From a virus: a DNA stretch of 39,320 nucleotides. The notes beneath the pieces were generated by a model. The model was not told where the DNA came from. It did not search any database and saw only the letters and a program-made list of their open reading frames with translations. Within the stretch, counting starts at the first letter, position 1. Each line of letters begins with the position of its first letter. Made by a program: the position numbers and the translations under genes. The stretch is taken from positions 1 through 39,320 of IMG/VR virus record IMGVR_UViG_3300020169_000039; one strand, given 5' to 3'. Of the stretch, positions 31,441 to 37,479 are shown piece after piece.

Positions 31441-33090
31441 ATGTCAAATTATTTGAAAGATATGTTTATTGAAGTTAGGGACAACGCACCCGAGGTAGTC
31501 CCGCAGATAGATACTCTAATATCAGAAGTATATTCACTGCTGGAGCAATCGCTCACAATTAACGAGAGGGACGCCAACCAAGGGAGCATGTTCCCCCAGA
31601 AAAAGACATATCCCTACAAGGCAATTCCGGCACCCAGCGTGTCAGAGCTGGGTTGGGCATCTCTCAATAGTAATGACGACGGCGCCGCAGCAAAGAGAGA
31701 AGAGTTAGAACAATATATTGGACGCATCCCTGGTTCTGATTTAAGAGTCAAGCTAAAGAATGTCTCCAGGCTATTAAATGATCCAAATTATGCAAAATCA
31801 TTAGCAGGCTTTGGCGATAGCCAAGGTGAAAGAATCGCATCTACGTTGTCCTATCTTGTATTTCTCAAGACGCTGACAACGGTGATCACCAACTTTAATG
31901 CATCCTCTGCCGGCTTCAACTTTGAGGCTTTTCTTGCGGTATTGCTCGGCGGCTCTCAAATCCCCGCCTCTGGCGCCACTACAATTGCAGATCTAACAAC
32001 CTCCGACGGCACGCCTATCAGCCTCAAGTTGTATAACGAAAAGACTGTTAAGGCTGGTGGCAGCTACAATGATCTAATTAGTGACTTAACTCGCTCTCCC
32101 TACATGATGAGATATGTAGTTGCAACTAAGACACTCTCTGGAAAAGATCTCCAACGAAAGGGAAAGATTGAAGTCTATCAGTATGACTTGAATTCTGATA
32201 ATCTCCCAGAGATTTTGTACTCCAGCGCCTCCGGCGAAAATAGTGAACTTATCCGCTTGCCAAGATCGGTGGTGGCGCGCGAAAGAAAACTAAACTTTAA
32301 AGTACCAAAGATGCCAACCCTCGATGACATTGAAACCAAATTTTATGAGATACTTAATAGTGAAATAGGCTCGGAACCCTGGTTTGAGGACTTGAGAACA
32401 GCCATGGATTATCAAAATAATCGAAATCTATTTGTCAAGAAAAAACCAGGCTATCAACCGTTCACCGCTGGCACTTGGTATGGGCGCAAGGGGATCCCAA
32501 GCGCCAAAGCCCCTCTTTTTCTGTTGTTAAACAATTTCATTCAAGAACGGGAGTTGGATATTGAGCCAGTAAAGCTTTTCAACCTGCTTTACGTAGCTCA
32601 AGAGAGAGCAAAGGAATCATACTATAAGGCTGTAAAAAAATTAGATGCCATAGGTTCAGGCTTGGGGGCGTATGCTTCTGCCCGAGACTCTATTGATTTT
32701 TTCAATGATCTATCGAGAGCAGAAAAACGGAAAGCTCTTATGCTTACACTTGGCGCCATTCGTTACGGAAACCAATATGAGCTTCGTCGAAATGATATCT
32801 ATGGAATTGCGCGCTTGGCAAAGCCTTATAACGTATATGCACCCGGACAGAAGGACGTTAAAATTGGAGAGATCGAGATTGGGAGAGAAAGTGTTCAAGA
32901 GGTATTTAACTCACTCGTCGATGATGTTAACCGAACGGTGTTTGAGATTTTTGAAGAACTATCCGTTTTAAGCGAGAATCTTCAAGGGTTTTTTGCCGGA
33001 GGGCTGCAGGATACTGGAAAAGCCGACGCCGCCATTGGATCTGCAAAGAATATCGGAACGAAAACTAAGCAAACAAAAGATATAAAATAG
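31441..33090 (+). CDS. Hypothetical protein, possible nuclease-like core
   Basis: A 549-residue soluble protein, AAGGAAAGAG upstream. Residues about 158-200 read 'GFNFEAFLAVLLGG', 'TIADLTTSDGTPISLKLY' and 'EKTVKAGGSYNDLI'. The E162, D184 and S-L-K196 order is like a PD-(D/E)xK nuclease fold, with the second acid replaced. The rest is helical and charged, and the C-terminal tail is Lys-rich ('KTKQTKDIK'). It could be a nuclease, a virion protein or part of packaging. It is separated from GroEL by a consensus promoter. The family is not recognised and the nuclease idea is weak. Confidence 0.5.
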   Translation: MSNYLKDMFIEVRDNAPEVVPQIDTLISEVYSLLEQSLTINERDANQGSMFPQKKTYPYKAIPAPSVSELGWASLNSNDDGAAAKREELEQYIGRIPGSDLRVKLKNVSRLLNDPNYAKSLAGFGDSQGERIASTLSYLVFLKTLTTVITNFNASSAGFNFEAFLAVLLGGSQIPASGATTIADLTTSDGTPISLKLYNEKTVKAGGSYNDLISDLTRSPYMMRYVVATKTLSGKDLQRKGKIEVYQYDLNSDNLPEILYSSASGENSELIRLPRSVVARERKLNFKVPKMPTLDDIETKFYEILNSEIGSEPWFEDLRTAMDYQNNRNLFVKKKPGYQPFTAGTWYGRKGIPSAKAPLFLLLNNFIQERELDIEPVKLFNLLYVAQERAKESYYKAVKKLDAIGSGLGAYASARDSIDFFNDLSRAEKRKALMLTLGAIRYGNQYELRRNDIYGIARLAKPYNVYAPGQKDVKIGEIEIGRESVQEVFNSLVDDVNRTVFEIFEELSVLSENLQGFFAGGLQDTGKADAAIGSAKNIGTKTKQTKDIK

Positions 33091-33091
33091 C

Positions 33092-33120
33092 TTGACATTT
33101 CTTTGATATGCGATTATAAT
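33092..33120 (+). promoter_or_regulatory. Consensus sigma70 promoter for groEL
   Basis: TTGACA (33092-33097), 17-base spacer, TATAAT (33115-33120). The ATG at 33144 follows 23 bases later with a CTGAGGT ribosome site. The chaperonin gene is thus separately transcribed. Confidence 0.9.
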
Positions 33121-33143
33121 ACTAACATAACACTGAGGTATTA

Positions 33144-34727
33144 ATGAGTCGAGAGTACGACGATAATCAATCACTACAACAAAAAATAATGAAGGGCGTG
33201 AATGTGCTAGCGGACAATGTAGCATCAACGCTTGGGCCGCGTGGTAGAAATGTACTGCTACAGGAAAAGAATAAAGATCCTTTTATTACAAAGGATGGAG
33301 TTACTGTCGCTCACTTTGTGGCACTAGACGATCCCATGGAGAATGCTGCAGCACAAATTATAAAGCAGGCTGCAGTTGAGACGAACAATAATGCCGGCGA
33401 TGGCACAACAACAGCTACTGTTCTTGCGCGCGCTATTTTATCGGAAGCGCAAAGATATATTGCTTCGGGGATTTCGCCCATTGAGCTGCAACGCGGCATC
33501 CTTTCGACAGTCAAGGAGATTACCAATAATCTGTCAGAGCTTTCGCTCCCTGTAACTAGTTTGGATGATATCCGCCACATTGCCACCATCAGTGCCAACA
33601 ACGATCCTTCTATCGGTAGGTTGATATCAATGGCGATCGATAGAGTAGGACAGGATGGCTCAATCACCATTGAGGAATCACGTTCGGTTGAAACGAGTAT
33701 TGATATAGAAGAGGGATTTAAATTAAAATCTGGATATTGTGCCGGCGCTTTCGTTACCGATGAAAGGCGTTCGCTGATGTATCACGATGAGCCTCTGTTA
33801 CTTATTACCGATCAGAAAGTGGACGCAGTTGAGCCTATCATTCCTATTCTAGAGATGGTGGCACGAGAGTCGCGCCCTCTGATTGTTGTAGCTGAAGAAA
33901 TTGAGGGACAGGCTTTGGCAGCTCTCATTATGAACGCAATGCGCGGAACCCTAAAGGTTGCAGCTATCAAGGCTCCCAACTATGGAGATGAGCGTAGAGA
34001 TGCTCTAAGTGATCTGGCGATGTCCACGGGAGCAACATTCGTTTCGCGCTCATCCGGCATGAAGCTATCAGAAGTAAAGCTTGCCGATCTGGGGAGTGCC
34101 AAGTTTATCGAAAGCAACAGGTACGCTACTACCATTGTTGGCGGCGCCGCAAACCATGAAGAATTAGAGACGAGACTTGAATCGCTTAAGAGCGATATCG
34201 AGAACACGGATAATCTATCTGAAGCAGAAAAGATTCAAGATAGAATCACCCGCCTAGTATCGGGAGTGGCAGTTATCAGGGTTGGTGGAACTACGGAAGT
34301 TGAGATGACAGAGAAGAAGCATCGAATTGAAGATGCTCTAGAAGCTGTCCGCGCAGCACAGGATGAGGGTGTTGTGCCAGGAGGGGGCTCTGCACTACTC
34401 CGCGCCGCCCAAAAGATTATAATTGTCACACAGGAAGGGCACGCTGATCAGGTTCATGGCGCCTCCATTGTCAGAAATGCATGTTACGCGCCGGCTCGAC
34501 AAATGGCAGTAAACGCTGGCATATCTCCCGACTTGGTTATTAAACAGATTTTAGATGCTGACGCCGGATTTGGGTGGGATTTCCGAAACGATCGATTGAC
34601 AGATCTTGTTGAGAATGGTATAATAGATCCAGTTAAGGTTACTAAGACAGCATTGCAAAATGCCGCATCTGCAGCAGGAACCCTGATGACGACTAATTAT
34701 GGAATTATTCAAACGGGAGATAAGTAA
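33144..34727 (+). CDS. groEL: GroEL-type chaperonin (Cpn60)
   Basis: A 527-residue group I chaperonin that folds proteins in a double ring with ATP. 'TLGPRGRNVLL' and 'TKDGVTVA' open it, 'AGDGTTTATVLAR' is the ATP site (including the catalytic Asp), 'EEGFKLKSGY' starts the apical domain and 'EGVVPGGGSALLRA' the C-terminal equatorial part. It is near the usual 545 but lacks the flexible GGM tail. Its own sigma70 promoter gives independent control. With the GroES-like protein at 15048 it could form a phage-specific folding chamber, perhaps for virion proteins; whether it mixes with host GroEL is unknown. Confidence 0.93.
   Translation: MSREYDDNQSLQQKIMKGVNVLADNVASTLGPRGRNVLLQEKNKDPFITKDGVTVAHFVALDDPMENAAAQIIKQAAVETNNNAGDGTTTATVLARAILSEAQRYIASGISPIELQRGILSTVKEITNNLSELSLPVTSLDDIRHIATISANNDPSIGRLISMAIDRVGQDGSITIEESRSVETSIDIEEGFKLKSGYCAGAFVTDERRSLMYHDEPLLLITDQKVDAVEPIIPILEMVARESRPLIVVAEEIEGQALAALIMNAMRGTLKVAAIKAPNYGDERRDALSDLAMSTGATFVSRSSGMKLSEVKLADLGSAKFIESNRYATTIVGGAANHEELETRLESLKSDIENTDNLSEAEKIQDRITRLVSGVAVIRVGGTTEVEMTEKKHRIEDALEAVRAAQDEGVVPGGGSALLRAAQKIIIVTQEGHADQVHGASIVRNACYAPARQMAVNAGISPDLVIKQILDADAGFGWDFRNDRLTDLVENGIIDPVKVTKTALQNAASAAGTLMTTNYGIIQTGDK
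34596..34624 (+). promoter_or_regulatory. Consensus sigma70 promoter inside the end of groEL
   Basis: TTGACA (34596-34601), 17-base spacer, TATAAT (34619-34624), within the last 45 codons of groEL. It could drive the small-gene operon starting at 34729. Confidence 0.75.
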
Positions 34728-34728
34728 C

Positions 34729-34941
34729 ATGCAAGAAGGAGATTTGGTACATATTCCACAGGGAGTCGAACTGTGGCTTGACACCAAAAAAGGAATGCGG
34801 CTTCGAATGACTGAAAAGCCCATAGCCGGTGTTTATTTGAGTACACGAAGTCAATACATATATCGCGTCTACGCAAATGGTGATTGGAATGTTAAGAAGA
34901 GCGATGTATACCCAATGGGAGAAGATAATGGGATTAGTTAA
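34729..34941 (+). CDS. Small beta-rich protein, unknown
   Basis: A 70-residue protein. I chose ATG 34729 (GGGAGATAA upstream, one base after the groEL stop) over an earlier in-frame ATG at 34699 that lies inside groEL. It reads 'MQEGDLVHIPQGVELWLD' then 'KPIAGVYLSTRSQYIYRVYAN', strand-rich like a small SH3- or Tudor-like barrel. It overlaps the next gene by 14 bases. Function unknown. Confidence 0.6.
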   Translation: MQEGDLVHIPQGVELWLDTKKGMRLRMTEKPIAGVYLSTRSQYIYRVYANGDWNVKKSDVYPMGEDNGIS

Positions 34942-35221
34942 ACTAACAGAGGTGTGTCACAATAGCACACTCACGACACAGCAGGACTACACGCTGAGAG
35001 AAGTGTACGTAAACCCTGAACACGTTGTTATGATTAGAGAAGAAGCGCGCATGCAAAAGCTTAATGAGCAGGGAGCATTGCCCACCGAACTGAAGCCTTC
35101 ACATCAGTTTACGAAGCTGACTATAAACCGAGGGCACACCGGCACAGAAATTGTTGTAGTTGGCGCACCACATATTATTGAGAGCACCCTCAATTCAAAA
35201 AGAAAATTAATTAAAGGATAA
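34928..35221 (+). CDS. Small protein with FlbD-like layout, unknown
   Basis: A 97-residue protein. ATG 34928 with GGGAGAAG upstream is preferred over an in-frame ATG at 34877 that lacks a site. 'GLVKLTEV', 'REVYVNPEHVVMIREEA', 'KLTINRGHTGTEIVVVGAPHII' give a strand-loop-strand pattern like the small FlbD family (N-P-x-x-I/V-x-x-I). The match is weak. It lies in a run of small, co-directional genes after groEL. Confidence 0.55.
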   Translation: MGLVKLTEVCHNSTLTTQQDYTLREVYVNPEHVVMIREEARMQKLNEQGALPTELKPSHQFTKLTINRGHTGTEIVVVGAPHIIESTLNSKRKLIKG

Positions 35222-35223
35222 AA

Positions 35224-35565
35224 ATGACAGAAGAAAACAAAAGAATTACCATTCAGTACTCGATTAAATTAGGCGACTTAGCTGGAGAGGTAGATCGACT
35301 TTACAGTCAAGCTGCCGACAAACTAAAAGCGCTATCCCTGGACAACATGGAGACAGCATCAGTGCTAGATTCTTCGGTAGTTAAAAAGATTGACGAGATA
35401 AGACAAGAGCTTTCGGCAACAGACATGATGCTTCTGGACATTCAGTCTATTGTGGGTTCATATATCCAATACGAAGTATCGCTTAATACTCCTGATGCTC
35501 CCGAAGTGCAGGGTACACAAGGTGTCGAACAACACATGGTGACTAATGTTGTTGAGCCCGCTTAA
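35224..35565 (+). CDS. Small helical protein, unknown
   Basis: A 113-residue protein with AAAGGA upstream, 2 bases after the previous gene. It is helical, with 'EVDRLYSQAADKLKALSLD' and 'KKIDEIRQELSATDMMLLDI', and a flexible Pro/Gln/Val-rich tail. No catalytic or membrane pattern. It overlaps the next gene by 20 bases. Function unknown. Confidence 0.55.
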   Translation: MTEENKRITIQYSIKLGDLAGEVDRLYSQAADKLKALSLDNMETASVLDSSVVKKIDEIRQELSATDMMLLDIQSIVGSYIQYEVSLNTPDAPEVQGTQGVEQHMVTNVVEPA

Positions 35566-36337
35566 GAGTCCTCACTCATTTAATTGCTCCGAGTATTTAA
35601 AAAAACTAATCAACCCTGCGCAGGCAATTAGAACGTTTCTCCCCTTTAGTGCGGAGATAGAGCTGTCTTTGCTAGCAGACAATCGGGATGTCATTATTCA
35701 TACGAACAATTATGTGATATATGAGTTTTGGTCATGCTTTAGGGTGGATCCTTTCCGAATCGCAGATCAAGCAGAATCACTTCACACTCGCACAATGCCC
35801 GGGATGATTAAAACTTATCAGAAAGAGTGGCCGGCATTTAGGGATCCATATTTGAGATCTGCTATTTTCTTTTTATTGAATCGATATTCAAAGCAAGGTA
35901 CATTATCTTATGGTGAAGCTAGTCTTGACAATTATACGCCAATGTGTCTAAATAATTTGCGACGATGCAACGAAAGCGTAACAAAAATTAAAATCGTTTA
36001 TCACAAGTCAGACGACTATCTGGAAGGTATCAGCGAGAGTCCCGATAACGGAGTCGCTATACTTCCTGTTGGTAAATTTCATGGCGGTCCTTTGGGTAGA
36101 CAGCTGAATAGTGGATACGAGACTTATAGCATAAATCACAGAAATTTAAAAAAGAGATTAGCACAATCGGGCAAAGACTTTGTATTAATCTATAAGAGTC
36201 ACCAGGGGCTGACGCAGTTATATAAAGACTATAATATAGTGATGTTAAATAAGTTTGGGAAAGTAACAAAAAGAGCTGATTTGGCAGAGGATACAGTTGT
36301 GACGAGCTTAGAGGTGCCAACAAATTATGACGTATAA
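35546..36337 (+). CDS. Degenerate D12-type DNA methyltransferase-like protein
   Basis: A 263-residue protein starting at ATG 35546 within the previous gene. The middle follows the D12 (Dam-type) methyltransferase layout: 'NYVIYEFWSCFRVDPFRIAD', 'YLRSAIFFLLNRYSKQGTLS' then 'YGEAS' (like Y-F-x-L-N-x-x-x-F-x-G-x-x-Y-G). Where a D-P-P-Y catalytic motif is expected, it reads 'AILPVGKF', and no F-x-G-x-G AdoMet motif is seen. If the relation is right, it is catalytically dead and may bind DNA or act as a structural copy. The alternative is an unrelated protein; I am not sure. Confidence 0.42.
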   Translation: MLLSPLKSPHSFNCSEYLKKLINPAQAIRTFLPFSAEIELSLLADNRDVIIHTNNYVIYEFWSCFRVDPFRIADQAESLHTRTMPGMIKTYQKEWPAFRDPYLRSAIFFLLNRYSKQGTLSYGEASLDNYTPMCLNNLRRCNESVTKIKIVYHKSDDYLEGISESPDNGVAILPVGKFHGGPLGRQLNSGYETYSINHRNLKKRLAQSGKDFVLIYKSHQGLTQLYKDYNIVMLNKFGKVTKRADLAEDTVVTSLEVPTNYDV

Positions 36338-36674
36338 TCTGCTATTTGCATGCTTTTTATTCGCAGTTGGGCAAACCTTGGGCTGGTTCCAGTTAAACTC
36401 TCAGTTTGTGTGGGAGTGGTGGAAGGATAAGCCGCTTGTGGCGGCTATCGTCTTCTCTGTTCCAACAGGCATATGTTTTTGGTATGGAATAAAAATAGCA
36501 TATGCGGACATGGGGCAAGTTTGGGGTCCACGATTTTTGATTTTTGCAATGTCGTACCTCACTTTCCCAATCCTTACGTGGTATTTTTTGAATGAAAGTA
36601 TGTTCACTGCGCGCACTCTGGTGTGCATCGCCCTTTCTGCTATGATCGTCGCAGTGCAATTGTTTTGGAGATAG
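36327..36674 (+). CDS. Small multi-span membrane protein
   Basis: A 115-residue protein overlapping the previous gene by 11 bases. Four hydrophobic spans are visible at about 3-20, 35-55, 68-88 and 94-113 ('RTLVCIALSAMIVAVQLF'). The size and four-helix layout resemble small drug/metabolite transporters (EmrE-like), without the key Glu in the first span. 'YLTFPILTWYFLNE' in span 3 resembles the DMT family. Inner-membrane location is expected. Function unknown; a holin is possible but not indicated by charge. Confidence 0.65.
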   Translation: MTYNLLFACFLFAVGQTLGWFQLNSQFVWEWWKDKPLVAAIVFSVPTGICFWYGIKIAYADMGQVWGPRFLIFAMSYLTFPILTWYFLNESMFTARTLVCIALSAMIVAVQLFWR

Positions 36675-36677
36675 AAC

Positions 36678-37436
36678 ATGAGTAATATATATTTGTTCGA
36701 TGTGGACGGAACCCTCACACCAGCAAAATCTAAAATCAACGCAGGGTTTGAGAAGCAATTTAAGAACTGGAGTCGAACCAGGGAAGTATACATTGTTTCG
36801 GGAGGCTCCTTTGTACGCTTGATAGATCAATTGGGGATGGGTATCGTTGAGCAGATGGGTGGGATATTTCCCTGCATGGGAAACATATTCTATCAAAAGA
36901 GGGAGCAGATCAATGAAAATGGATATAGCGAGTGGGATATAATTTATGAAAACAAGTTTGTTTCCCCGCGCAACCTTAAACGCTCCTTGAATTCTATAGT
37001 GGCTAAATCTGATTTTTCAATTAAGACGGGAAACCATCACGAAGAGCGTGTAGGGATGATGAATTTTTCCATTGTTGGCAGAAACGCGAATAAGGCAGAG
37101 AGAAAGTCTTACGAACATTGGGATGCTGAGAATCATGAAAGAAGAGCAATAGTTCAAAAATTGCAAGAAAAATATCCGAGTCTTGATTTTGTAATCGGCG
37201 GCGCCGTCAGCATTGACATCTTTAACAAAGGCAACGATAAAGCACAGGTAATACCTCGGTACTTCGCAGAAGCATTGGAACATAACCAGATTCATTTTGT
37301 AGGCGATAGGATCCCTTTTCCAGGCAACGACTACTCTCTGGCTGAAGTATTGCGTGAGCACCCAAATGGCGCTGCACACGAGGTAGAGAGCTGGAAGGAT
37401 ACAACAGAACTATTAAAGACTGAGCCTTTTGCGTAG
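36678..37436 (+). CDS. Eukaryotic-type phosphomannomutase (HAD-IIB family)
   Basis: A 252-residue enzyme like human PMM2 (246). HAD motif 1 is 'YLFDVDGTLTPAKSKI' with D8 and D10, motif 2 'YIVSGGSF', the cap has 'NFSIVGRNANKAER', and 'GGAVSIDIFNKGNDKAQVI' and 'HFVGDRIPFPGNDY' are motifs 3 and 4. The cap and the G-G-x-x-S-x-D-x-F pattern are specific to the PMM group, which converts mannose-6-phosphate to mannose-1-phosphate on the way to GDP-mannose. Bacteria normally use an unrelated alpha-PGM-type enzyme. It may alter glycans, or dephosphorylate another sugar phosphate. Start ATG follows the previous gene by 3 bases. Confidence 0.82.
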   Translation: MSNIYLFDVDGTLTPAKSKINAGFEKQFKNWSRTREVYIVSGGSFVRLIDQLGMGIVEQMGGIFPCMGNIFYQKREQINENGYSEWDIIYENKFVSPRNLKRSLNSIVAKSDFSIKTGNHHEERVGMMNFSIVGRNANKAERKSYEHWDAENHERRAIVQKLQEKYPSLDFVIGGAVSIDIFNKGNDKAQVIPRYFAEALEHNQIHFVGDRIPFPGNDYSLAEVLREHPNGAAHEVESWKDTTELLKTEPFA

Positions 37437-37451
37437 ATACCTCTAAAAACA

Positions 37452-37461
37452 ACTATTTATA
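37452..37461. promoter_or_regulatory. Second ACTATTTATA box
   Basis: The same 10-base string as at 29658-29667, 19 bases before the start at 37480. It overlaps a TATAAT-like hexamer (37458-37463) with no -35. Low confidence. Confidence 0.25.
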
Positions 37462-37479
37462 ATGATGGAGTTTGAATAA

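Noticed and set aside
34699-34728. Earlier ATG for the small gene after groEL
   Set aside because: It lies in the groEL coding end without a site, whereas ATG 34729 has GGGAG at good spacing.
36393-36896. 167-codon antisense frame
   Set aside because: It overlaps the membrane protein and phosphomannomutase genes, both supported by motif or layout, and has no ribosome site.
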